From: Rhipicephalus microplus
Lineage: Eukaryota; Arthropoda; Arachnida; Ixodida; Ixodidae
Length of the DNA: 64,000 nt
Reading direction: 5' to 3'
NCBI RefSeq assembly: GCF_043290135.1
Contig: NC_134702.1
Location: 194,774,491 to 194,838,490, forward strand
This document shows, in pieces, positions 1-8,997 of the stretch. The number at the start of each line of letters is the position of its first letter. Within the stretch, counting starts at the first letter, position 1. Position numbers and translations under genes: made by a program. The notes under the pieces were generated by a model. That model did no database searches. It saw only the letters and a program-made list of their open reading frames with translations, and was not told the DNA's origin.

Positions 1-411
1 AATAAGCTCCTGATGGTCGGTATACGAAAGATGTCTGTAGTCAGCGGTCGCCTACCTTGTTTTGCCATGTAGTTTGCAAGTCTTTTCTGCCTTGTATTGC
101 ATGCCTATTGTGCACGGTAAATTGATTTAAATTTGTTTTTTTTGTTTTTGCGTTTGCAACTGCGTAAGGGGAACAAGCAGCCTGTATAATTAATAATCGG
201 GAAACCTTTACTGGCTCAATGCTTCGCACTAAAATTCCACGTGTTTCATGAAAAAATAAGCGCTGAGGTGTAGATAGCGCTTCCATTGATAGATAGTAAT
301 TGCGGAAAAAATAAATCTTTTGTGGCCTTTGAACTCGGTCATGATTAGGGGCCCTTCAGCGCACGTAGTATCTTGTGGCACCTAACATGAAGCATCTCTA
401 GCCTCCAAACT
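1..411. other. No recognisable gene
   Basis: AT-rich DNA with only short frames that look like chance. I see no splice-flanked exon, transposon protein or RNA gene here. Confidence 0.5.
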
Positions 412-423
412 GATGGTAATCTT

Positions 424-530
424 ATTATTAGTATATGTGGGGTTTAGCGTCCCAAACCACCATATGATTATGAGAAACGCCGTAGTGAAGGGCTCCGGAA
501 ATTTCGACCACCTGAGGTTCTTTAACGTGC
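424..530 (-). mobile_element. 5'-truncated tRNA-derived SINE with 12-bp TSD
   Basis: The 107 bp match the 3' body of the SINE seen complete at 15,631-15,875 and 19,571-19,811. The shared block runs from the motif GGGGTTTAGCGTCCC through CTCCGGAAATTTCGACCACC to TTTAACGTGC. The sense strand is minus, so the A/T tail lies at the low-coordinate end and the tRNA-like head is missing. The direct repeat GATGGTAATCTT flanks it at 412-423 and 531-542, which fixes both ends. A 5' truncation plus a 12-bp TSD is the mark of LINE-mediated retrotransposition. The family resembles the tick Ruka-type SINEs; that name is from memory and unchecked. Confidence 0.85.
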
Positions 531-542
531 GATGGTAATCTT

Positions 543-1912
543 CACCTCACAGACTGTTATACGGATGACCAATGCATTTGTAGCTTAATAGTACGCACAT
601 TTCTACTGCCATTTCCCGTATACGCATATCGGCACACTAGTATTTCACGCTAGTTTCGTCAAGATTTGAACCTGAGCGTAGCCATGGGGTGGCACGCCGG
701 GCTCGTGCCCCCTCCAATTTTTTCGCCATTGCATAGAGAGCACAAAATGGCGATTTCAAAAGGGTGACCTCCCTGAAATAAAAAAGGTGCCCCTTCCCCC
801 GCCATGAAAAAAAATACTGGCTGTGCGTCTAATTAGAACACATTCGCTAGATTAAAATGAACGTCGAAATGTGACAAGGCAGTGCCTCCATGCTTTCGTA
901 GTGGCACGTCGCACTAGCGCCCAGTTTGACTAACGTTTTTGTTGCCGCATGGCCGTGAAATGATGCATGATAGTCCAGTTGCGTAATATGTATATTTTTT
1001 ATATGACAACGAAGCCATCTTTTCTGTTTGCCTGGCACTTTAGACAACGCTTAGTCTACCTAATCTATTAGTTATAAAAAAACTTTACGTTGGTGCCATA
1101 CCAGGACCCGACATATTAAGAACCATGAGTTGTTCTGTGCGGGCATGAAATGACCGCTCGTCTTTTCTTTATGTTCGAATCTGTGGCATTCGTCTAGCAT
1201 AAACCAGGAGCTCAGCGACCTCGGGTAAGGTATATTGATTACACCTATACACTGTGGCCTCAAAGATATTTAGCGTTGGTTATGGGTGTTTGCTGATTAC
1301 ACATCACTGCAATTTCCTCCCTTCTTCCTCATATCATCAATACAATATGCGGATATCGCCTTACCGTTGCCATTGCCGTGAATTTGATCTGCAGATGCTG
1401 TCACTAAGGCTTTTTATTTAATTTCCCGCTAAATACAGATGTAAAACAAGGAGCGATCTGCAGAGTGCGGTAGGTTTCAAGGTGCAATCACAGAGGTGTC
1501 TATTGATGTTGATAAATTTAATTGGAAAGACCTCGAAACCACTAAGTTTGAACGTCACGATTTCGCTTCGAAGAAATTCCCGCAACGTTACACATTTGCT
1601 TCACTTCGAAGAGATCCCACATGAACCATTTTTGCTTTCATACCGCATACAAGCTTCGCTATGCATTGCGGGAAGCATACTGAATTCGGGCACTCCTTCC
1701 TCGGTTACGGTGTGCGCTGCTTGTATTCCTCTGAACAGCGCACGACGCTGCACCGAAAATATATTTCGGCAAGGTGTATGGAAGCATTGGAGAAATGTAA
1801 TGGTGTGCTCCCGGTATCAGTGGTGTTCTGATCCGACGAATACCTACTTGAATTTCAATTACGCCGTCGTTGTGCTTTCGACGCTGTATCTTTTTTTGTA
1901 TTCAGCACATAA
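543..1912. other. No recognisable gene
   Basis: Unique-looking AT-rich DNA. A 144-codon plus-strand frame at 1,482-1,916 has no recognisable motif and mixed composition. I treat it as chance. Confidence 0.4.
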
Positions 1913-2185
1913 CTAATGTGCTGGCCAACCAAGCCCTCCCGCTGAGGCGTACCTAACGAGTTCTCTGGAGGCGCATTCCAATTTCATGGCCCGCGCTGGT
2001 TCGATGGTGAAATGCAGTGCACGAAATTTAGCAATCTCGCTCTGCCTCTTGGCTTTTAATTCCATTCGCACAGCCGGGTTGCGTTCCCGCACTATAACCA
2101 ATCTGCCGACGTCGAGTTGCTTATGGGTATCCAGCGCGGTGCAAAGGAGTTCAAGGTATGCAAAACAAATAGCAGTCGAGAGCAT
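1913..2185 (-). CDS. Unrecognised coding-like reading frame (possible exon)
   Basis: A 90-codon minus-strand frame that is more GC-rich at codon level than its surroundings. It is charged and helix-like: a Lys/Arg/Glu-rich middle (containing RMELKAKRQSEIAKFRAL) is followed by a Gly-rich end (YASAGGLG). I do not recognise a family. The frame starts in the context MLSTAICFAYLELL with no clear promoter. The upstream strand has a possible acceptor (CTTACCCAG) a little before the frame, so an exon or a processed fragment are both possible. The plus-strand frame over the same bases (1,986-2,384) looks like its shadow. Chance cannot be excluded at this length. Confidence 0.2.
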   Translation of the reverse strand: MLSTAICFAYLELLCTALDTHKQLDVGRLVIVRERNPAVRMELKAKRQSEIAKFRALHFTIEPARAMKLECASRELVRYASAGGLGWPAH

Positions 2186-2399
2186 ACTCGTACCAACAAA
2201 ACTGGGTAAGTTTCTTTTCTATACCGGCGGCAGCAGCTTTTCATATATAAAAATATCATTTGTGGTAAATCAAACGAACTGTTGCTTTGCCTCTGTCCAA
2301 GCAATAAAGCAGCTCAGTGATTTTATCACGCCTCTTCGTAATGACACTTGTACTCAGGACTCTTCAAGCGAAGGGCACGCATAAGGAGAGAATATGATG

Positions 2400-3670
2400 G
2401 TCCAAACTTAGCGTCCTAGCGTTGTTTCGCAGTAGTTTAATACTATTGAGATGGTACAACCATAAATGTGGCGATGCACAATCATTTATGCCGTGGCGTG
2501 CCTCCTACTAAGTTAAATTGACATCTTCAGAAGATGAACTTTATGAAGGTTCGAGCAGTTTAGCAGAATATGCACCAGAAATAAGGTCATTTTTTATTTT
2601 AAATTTGATAAAAAAGCATGGTCACTGGAAAGGTATTTCAACTCACTAGCATATAAGTGCAAAGGTCTGCCACTCTGATTGATACTGAAACTACTTAGGT
2701 AGAGTACTCATTTCTGTAAGTGCTCATAGTTAGACCAAACGTGCTAAAGTGGCAGTACACAGAAACAGTATTGCCAGAGCAGTAAGGTGGTGAGGAGAGT
2801 TTGTTTATTCATAGTTTTTGTTATGGGCTTACTGAACGAGTCACAGCGAAGAAGGCAAGCGCACAGCAGCTGATGATTTGTTCCGTTAACATCTATAACT
2901 GGGTATTTGTTACTTCATTTTTAAATGATAGAGGCGCCGCAACGAAAAGTGCCTGTTTCGTCGCCTTTCTTGTCATTGTCGCCGTAGTGGTACTATTATG
3001 TAACAATGAAACAGTACCAACAAGCTAGCCCTTCCTGGTTGCATCCATTCTTCGTTTTGATTTCTAAAATCAATCAGTGGATAGAAAAAAATTCTGGGTA
3101 AGTGAACTGCATTTCTTACCTGCACACAGAACTTTGGCGTTAGATATATTGTTCTTTCCTTGCAATCAATACCGACATTTTGAGAGCGCAATACTAGGTA
3201 CAGGTTGAAATGATAAAGTGATAATGCGCGCTGTTAACGCTTCTTAGATCAAATAGCCGAATAAAAAACTCCGTACCTTTTAAAGGAGCTACTAGTTAGG
3301 TGTTACACGTTTTATAACACGCTCTACGTGATAACAGCTGGCTAAAGAGTTGTCCAAACTGGGCGGCACGGGCACGAGTGGGGCAGGTTTACACGCGCAC
3401 AAGGGTACGCTGGCTTGCACACATTATGTGTATAATGTGGCTCTGAAGTTGGCACTCACCTAAATATCCAGCAAAGTGAACAAGATATCAACTTATAAAA
3501 TACCTGCATTGAATGAGAACGTCGTGCTCGTTATCTGAAATGCACTACAACAGATATCAAGGCAAGTTTGCATAAATTCATGTTTAAAGTCTTCAGTAGC
3601 AGGCGCAAGAGACGAGGGCACACAGAAGGTAGGTGCAAAAAAGTGATGACTTACAAATTTAAAGTATTGT
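2400..3670. other. No recognisable gene
   Basis: AT-rich sequence between the reading frame near 2 kb and the Penelope-like element. No convincing exon, RNA gene or complete repeat was seen. Confidence 0.4.
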
Positions 3671-3673
3671 ACT

Positions 3674-4003
3674 GGCGGCCTGCTCAGTAGAGCAGGCCGC
3701 CACCAAACAGTCTCAATTATTGCCATTTATTTCTTGTGCATCGAGCTCTTCTCTCTATCATAACGTTCTTCACGATGAACTGGCCTCTTTGCCTTCCACC
3801 ATAGCCGTGTGTGCGTGCAGAGAAAGGGTATGCTCTTGGTATATAAAAAAGGGCTTGTGCCCTCCCGAACTTCAAGGGATGTGCGGGTTTGTCAAACCTT
3901 TGGTGGGACACGCCAGAAGGATGTTCCGCATTTTGCGCTTTGAGTGGTGGAGGCAAGTTCATTTTTTCTAAGACTGTTTGGTGGCGGCCTGCTCCACTGA
4001 GCC
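3674..4003. repeat. Inverted and hairpin repeats at the 5' end of the Penelope-like element
   Basis: At 3,674-3,701 a perfect 12-bp stem (GGCGGCCTGCTC and its complement) encloses the loop AGTA. The inner arm extends to about 3,714, and that stretch is the reverse complement of 3,972-4,003 (core AGACTGTTTGGTGGCGGC), where the same bases form the start of the recognisable protein-coding part. So roughly 30 bp of the 5' coding region is present in both orientations about 260 bp apart. Penelope-like elements are known for inverted or tandem partial copies (pseudo-LTRs), and this arrangement fits. Assembly or insertion-time rearrangement are the alternatives. Confidence 0.75.
3840..3854 (+). promoter_or_regulatory. 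TATA-like core promoter inside the Penelope 5' region
   Basis: GGTATATAAAAAAGGGC-type sequence lies about 130 bp upstream of the first recognisable Penelope codons, between the two inverted-repeat arms. The position suits an internal promoter in the pseudo-LTR. This is a motif match only. Confidence 0.3.
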
Positions 4004-5266
4004 AACCTGCAGGCAACAGCGTCGCCTGAAAGAATGGAGGAAGACTACGAAAGGAATCACTGAGTTCCTTTGGGGCAAGGTGCGACTGGCACTTCCACCC
4101 AGGAATAAGAAAGAACTGACCCAAGGTGAAGTGTGTCTTCGTGGTGATTGTTGTGTCCAGGAGGACGTTAACAAGGTTTTAAAAGTTGGACCGAAGTTGG
4201 CGTTTGAACCGAATGTTCCACCGGCAGAAATGGTAGCTTTTTAAGGAACATTTCCCGGTATGTGCCTGAAGTCGCGCAGATAAGGTGCGTGTCTGAATGT
4301 ATAGATGTATGCACTCAAACGTCGTTGGCTAGGCGACGGCTCTCTTCTGACAAGGTGGTCGTCGATTTTTTGCATAAGAATGGGCTTAGGGTTTGGTTAT
4401 CGGATAAGGAAGGAGTGTTTTCGGTCATGGATGAGAGCATTTACAATGAAAAATCTGAGGCAGCCGTATTAAAGAATTAAAAAAAAGTGGACGTAAAACC
4501 AGGGATAGTGAAACAGCAGGCTATTGCTATGCTGCAAGATAGGAATCTGCCCAGCCTTGTCAGTAGAGTGAAAAGGGCAAAAGAATTAAACTTGCAAGTT
4601 TTTTTCTCTGTGAAAACCCATGAACATGATTCCCCGTTCAGAGCCATTGAATCGGAAAAAGGGACTTGGCTGTCTGAGATGTCGTGTTACTTGCAGATGC
4701 ACCTGGAAGCCCTCAATGTAGTCGAGCCTTTTGTAGTGAAGAACTCTGAAGGTGTAGTACATTTTCTCAAAACTAATAACCCGGGTTCTTGTTCGGCTTT
4801 CAGCATCGACATTGAGGACATGTTTTACTCCTTACCGCATGTTGAACTTCTGCGGAGTGTTAAGTCATGTGTGGTAAAGGACAACAATGAAGTTAATTTC
4901 GTAAACAGTTGCGGTGCTTCCTTGAAAAGCTTTCGGGAATTGCTGAAGTTTTACTTGTGATCAATGTGTGTGGAGTGGAAAGGGGGCTTTTATGTCCAGA
5001 AATCTGGTGTTTGCATCAGATATAGGGTGGCAACAGTTTTAAGTAATATTTTCCTGGGACAAGTCGACAGGTCCGTTGCCGATAAATTGACGAAAATGTC
5101 CTGCCGCATTTTTCGGTATGTTGATGATTTCCTTATTGTAATAAAAACCGACAGTCAGCATAGCATGAGAGCTGATATATTAAACTTTTTTAAGCATTCT
5201 GGCCATGGGCTCAAGATCGCCTATGAGCTGCCTGAAAAAGGAGAGCTTCAGTTCCTGCATATTTGA
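3978..5266 (+). pseudogene. Penelope-like reverse transcriptase, broken
   Basis: The frame encodes the N-terminal region and RT of a Penelope-like polyprotein. Visible blocks are KVLKVGPKLAFEPNVPP, then KTHEHDSPFRAIESEKGTW (about 4,612-4,668), then FSIDIEDMFYSLPH (RT motif A area, about 4,798-4,842), then QKSGVCIRYRVATVLSNIFL, then RYVDDFLIV (catalytic YVDD, near 5,115-5,140) and ELQFLHI. Damage seen: a frame change between about 4,242 and 4,262; in-frame stops at 4,478-4,480, 4,958-4,960 and 5,264-5,266. All other blocks stay in one frame. In life it would copy element RNA into DNA in the nucleus. The YVDD core is intact, but the chain is not. Confidence 0.88.
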
Positions 5267-6093
5267 ATGCGGTTTCACGAGGAACATTTGTGTTGGCGGT
5301 ACAAGCCCCGATCCGTAAAGGGTATCTTGCCGTTCACCTCAGGCCATTCAAAGATAGTAAAGTCTGGCATTATTTACGCTACGCTGTGGAGTGCGCTACT
5401 GAAAACGTGCACGTATATGTTGAAAGAAAGTTTCATGAGCCAGGTTGAGAAGTTGAAGTTGGCGAGCTACCCTTATACGGAAATCTTGAGGACCTGTCAA
5501 AAGCTAATCAAGTGGGTCAAAGGCGTAAGTGATACGCACAGGAGAACAGAGCGCGTGCGCAATGAAAAGAAAGCGGTTGTGGTACCCTACGTGCACAAGT
5601 TTTCACATTGCTTGAAAAATGTGGCCAATAGGTATGGGGTACGTGTAGTGATGTCCGCTCCCAAGAAGTTTTCCTCCATTTGCTCCCGCGTGCATAAAAG
5701 AAGTTCGGGTCTACGAAAGACCTGCTCGTACTGCCCGAAGAAGAGAAAAAATAGATATATTCAGTGTACATCGTGTGTTCTATATCTGTTGCCATTGTCA
5801 TGAGGGGGGTTTACATAGGAACGACCGGGCAGTGCATTAACGTAAGACTAAAAGAACACTTAACCTCTTTAACGGCCGCCTGCGGGTTGCACTTACCAGC
5901 TCATTGTAGGGAGTGTGGCTGCCAACCTTTGGTAGATAATGCCACTTGTCTGTTTGGACATCGAGATAAGTGCACCAGGGAAGTGATGGATGCTTTTTTC
6001 ATTGAAAAGGAGGGGGAAAGGTTTGTAAGCAAGTCGTCTGTGGCCCTTGGTGAAAAAGAAGTTTGGTACCTGGGTTCAGCGCTGCCACGTTAA
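5267..6093 (+). pseudogene. Penelope-like thumb region and GIY-YIG endonuclease, broken
   Basis: Continues directly from the RT after an in-frame TGA. The thumb-like part has EEHLCWRYKPRSVKGILPFT and a basic linker with Cys pairs. The GIY-YIG nuclease follows: VLYLLPLS, then GVYIGTTGQCINVRLKEH, then a Cys/His segment (HCRECGCQPL) typical of Penelope nucleases. The domain is split by TGA at 5,801-5,803 followed by a run of six G (5,804-5,809). Comparison with the family pattern suggests that a Cys codon became the stop and one G was lost. The frame changes there and ends normally at 6,093. The nuclease would nick target DNA to prime reverse transcription. Confidence 0.87.
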
Positions 6094-6380
6094 AGTGATT
6101 GTTAGTTTGTTGGGGACCGTTTCGTAAGTTTTTGGCAAGTAGGAAGGCACATTGTTTGTGTGTTTTGTGGTTGTTACACACGTGTTGATTATCAATATGA
6201 ATAGGCTTGTCTCATACCTTGTTTGCTTTGATGCGCAGATGCCTTTGGTTGTCCACGTGACCGGGTCAAATGCTTGATATATGTGCGTGTATCTTTCAAT
6301 AAAGTTTAGTTGCGAGTTCAGCGCGGTGTCGTCTCTTCCTCTGTCCTTGTCTATATCTTTGCGCTGTTTTTACTTCCCAA

Positions 6381-6756
6381 GTAGTCAGTTAACAATGCCT
6401 TTTCGGCATTCTATGAAGTTGAAGCCATCTTTTAAACCATGACTACAATTTCCTTCTTTTATGTGTAAACTTTGATTACAACCTGGCACAAGTATTGTAC
6501 CGATATAGGAGCAATACAAAATGCATCAATGTTATACCTGTTGCCTAAAATATCAAAAAAACTATGCATTTAAGGCACAATTGCACAGCGCTTTTCGGCC
6601 TTGTTCGAGTTGTTCTTTTCAGGTGATGGCTGCACACTCTTAACTATTCATAATCTTTTATCAAATACTCTGCTAATAGCTGGTTCTGTGAAACCTGCTG
6701 ACGTTATCCTAGCTAATTGTTTTTAAAAGTTTATTTCATGAACTGGTCACAACACT
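6381..6756. other. Unassigned spacer
   Basis: AT-rich DNA between the Penelope 3' end and the flank of the LINE. No gene was seen. Confidence 0.5.
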
Positions 6757-6960
6757 TTACTCTAAAAGCGGAATCGCAGCGTTCTTTCCTAAAGGGCGTC
6801 GGCTGAACGGGAGACTACACGGAGCAGTCAATACGTGATCAGTCAACTTCGCACTGTTCAGCAAGCCTATGACTTCGCCACCGAGTTTCACCTCCAGTCC
6901 CACCAGAGAAGCCCGACATGTGCCGGAGCCCCCTTTCAGGACTTCTGTAAATAATTTTAT
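6757..6960 (-). pseudogene. 3' part of an open frame apparently split by the LINE
   Basis: On the minus strand this segment is open and ends in TAA at 6,757. If the LINE and one TSD copy are removed, the frame joins without a stop to 12,776-12,652. The joined frame is about 109 codons and starts right after a splice-acceptor-like site. The end reads PFSRRPLGKNAAIPLLE. I do not recognise the product. An exon of an unknown gene, another old repeat, or chance are all possible. Confidence 0.25.
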
Positions 6961-6972
6961 AACCCCATCGTC
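6961..6972 (+). repeat. Target-site duplication, left copy
   Basis: AACCCCATCGTC is repeated exactly at 12,652-12,663. The bases outside both copies differ, so the duplication is exactly 12 bp and defines the LINE insertion. Confidence 0.95.
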
Positions 6973-7056
6973 CTGACGCCCTGACGAGTATCTTCTTTGC
7001 TCTAACGTGGCGCGTGCTTGCTCGCGCGCCCCGTAGCCGCACTGTCTCGCTGAGCG
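6973..7056 (+). promoter_or_regulatory. LINE 5' UTR / presumed internal promoter
   Basis: 84 bp, GC-rich, between the left TSD and the ORF1 ATG (GAGCGATGGAG). Non-LTR elements of this type carry their promoter here. No TATA box is visible, as expected for the class. The promoter role is inferred from family knowledge. Confidence 0.55.
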
Positions 7057-8988
7057 ATGGAGTACCAAGTGACAGGGGAAGACATTGACCCTGAAGAAAT
7101 CACGCCAGACCAAGGCTGGCAGACCGCCTCGTGTCGCCGAGCAAAAAATGAAGGCTCCAAACGTGTGCCGTCATATAGCGCTCTGAAACGCAACGAGCAC
7201 AAGCCCCGCAACAGAGAAAATGTGAAGAACAAGATTATTCGAGAAAGCCGAATGCCTCACCTACCAAAGAATGACATCCGCATTATCATTAGACCCAGAG
7301 GGGGTCTTAACATCGCTAGGGCTGGCCCAACGACAATCGCTGAAGCCATTTCGACTTCGGCAGGTATCAGCCCATCGGAGCAGCAAGCAGACACGCTCTG
7401 CCCCAATATTAAACAGAATATCTTAGTAGCAAGCACGCCGAAGAGAGAAAATGCTTATCGCTACGTGCGCGTTAAAGAAATTCGCATCGCTGACAAGACC
7501 TATGAAGTTAGTGCCTACGAAGCGGCACCACATTCTACATGCAAAGGTGTCATTCGAGGGATTCCCGTGCAAGACGGTTCGGCGGACATTGATGCGAAGA
7601 TTGTCAACGACCGCAATCCACTAGCTTTGGCTGCCAAGCGCATCGGAAGTACCACTGCAGTGATCGTGGCCTTCGATGGACATCGTGTGCCCAATTTTGT
7701 GCGATACGGATCGGTGCTACTTCAATGTACACTATACCGTAGACAGATAGATATTTGCTACACCTGTGGTCGGCTCGGCCATCGAGCGGACGTGTGCCCG
7801 AACCCTGGAGACGTTATCTGCAGAGGCTGCAGCGTGCCGAACCCCGAAAAGGAACACCGCTGCACACCAACATGCAAGCTCTGCGGAGGAACCCACCTCA
7901 CTGCCGACAGGGAATGTAAAGAACGCTACCACATTCCATACGTGGTGCGCCGACGACGATGGGAGCGAGCACACTCGATGCGACACAACAGTTACGATGC
8001 AATGAACGAGTTCAATGCAACCACTGACGACGACCAGGCCTCGAAGCTTTTTACAGATGGTCGACCCAATGGCAGCCGATCCCGGTCCCGATCCCGGAGT
8101 CGTCCCAGGAACCGCACAATGCGTGTATCGAGGTCCCGGAGCCGCCCTCGGACCCACTCCCGCAGCGCGCGAAGTGGGACCCCAACCAGATCTATATCGC
8201 GAGGCTACTCCAGGTCTCGTTCTGGTTCACGTCACGGTTCCCGTTCAGGTTCCCGACACGGATCACGCTCCGGCTCCCACTCAGGTTCCGGGCCTCATGC
8301 CAGTTCCAGGCCTCACCCCAGTCTCACCGGGGTCTCGCGTCAACGATCGCCTAGCCCATCGGCACCACCATCGCCAGGCAACGTCAGCAAGAATAAGCGG
8401 GGACCTCTCACTTGGGCGGACGCCGTCCGGAGAAAAGGAAACACTACATCACAGGTAGGGTCGGGATCACTCCCAGAGCATGATACACACAACACCTCTG
8501 AGATAGCGATCTTAAAGCAGGAAAATGCGATGATGAAAGAAACAATACGCAAACTCACAGTCGCAATTGCCGAACTAAAAACTGACAGAAACGCACGCGC
8601 TGCTATGCCCCCAACCGACAACGACGACAATGCAGTCACTCCGTTGCAGCCGCAACCCGTAGGCGTTGGTAACGACGACGGCGAGAGCGCACCCAAGAAA
8701 CGCGCGGTCGCCCACGACCAGCCAGCTTTAAAGGAAGAGTTAGACGACATTAAGAGCACGCTATCGGCGATTAAGGAAAGCCTTCGCTTTCTTGGCGAAA
8801 GCATGGCTCTCGTGCAGTCTACTCTCGCGGTACACGGTAATCGTTTGGGCCAAGTGGAGCAATATCTTGATCACGTCGTCGCCCCTGCCGTTGCCGCGGA
8901 TAAGCCGTTGTCGCAACGTACAGCCGTGCCCAGTCCACCGCATCACGCGGCCCTTATGCACCCGCCGGGTGCTCAGGCCAACTCTTAA
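7057..8988 (+). CDS. LINE ORF1, gag-like nucleic-acid-binding protein
   Basis: An intact 643-residue frame. ORF1 proteins of I-type LINEs bind element RNA and form the RNP that enters the nucleus. A basic N-terminal half precedes three Cys/His knuckles: C234-C237-H242-C247, a second Cys group from C255, and C273-C276-H280-C287. Residues about 339-440 are strikingly Arg/Ser-rich (repeated RSRSRSRSR and SRSGSRHGSRSGS), like SR splicing factors. Next comes a WADAV motif near 453, and a likely coiled coil at about 482-510 (ILKQENAMMKETIRKLTVAI). The start is the first ATG after the 5' UTR. The stop lies 9 bp before the ORF2 ATG, in the same frame, so ORF2 is probably translated by reinitiation or readthrough. 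Confidence 0.92.
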   Translation: MEYQVTGEDIDPEEITPDQGWQTASCRRAKNEGSKRVPSYSALKRNEHKPRNRENVKNKIIRESRMPHLPKNDIRIIIRPRGGLNIARAGPTTIAEAISTSAGISPSEQQADTLCPNIKQNILVASTPKRENAYRYVRVKEIRIADKTYEVSAYEAAPHSTCKGVIRGIPVQDGSADIDAKIVNDRNPLALAAKRIGSTTAVIVAFDGHRVPNFVRYGSVLLQCTLYRRQIDICYTCGRLGHRADVCPNPGDVICRGCSVPNPEKEHRCTPTCKLCGGTHLTADRECKERYHIPYVVRRRRWERAHSMRHNSYDAMNEFNATTDDDQASKLFTDGRPNGSRSRSRSRSRPRNRTMRVSRSRSRPRTHSRSARSGTPTRSISRGYSRSRSGSRHGSRSGSRHGSRSGSHSGSGPHASSRPHPSLTGVSRQRSPSPSAPPSPGNVSKNKRGPLTWADAVRRKGNTTSQVGSGSLPEHDTHNTSEIAILKQENAMMKETIRKLTVAIAELKTDRNARAAMPPTDNDDNAVTPLQPQPVGVGNDDGESAPKKRAVAHDQPALKEELDDIKSTLSAIKESLRFLGESMALVQSTLAVHGNRLGQVEQYLDHVVAPAVAADKPLSQRTAVPSPPHHAALMHPPGAQANS

Positions 8989-8997
8989 TGCTTCAAG

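Larger units (their letters stand above)
3715..6380 (+). mobile_element. Penelope-like retroelement (PLE), decayed
   Basis: In order: a 5' region with inverted repeats and a TATA motif; an N-terminal conserved part with the PLE-typical stretch GPKLAFEPNVPP (about 4,185-4,220); a reverse transcriptase with YVDD; a GIY-YIG endonuclease; and a 3' end with AATAAA at 6,298-6,303. After the AATAAA comes a tail (TTTAGTTGCGAGTTCAGCGC to about 6,380) of the kind seen at other PLE ends here. The order RT then GIY-YIG is diagnostic for Penelope-like elements. At least two frameshifts and several in-frame stops show it is dead. The 5' limit is uncertain, and I found no target-site duplication. Confidence 0.88.

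Noticed and set aside
1482..1916. 144-codon plus-strand frame
   Set aside because: No motif, no promoter or splice support, length possible by chance.
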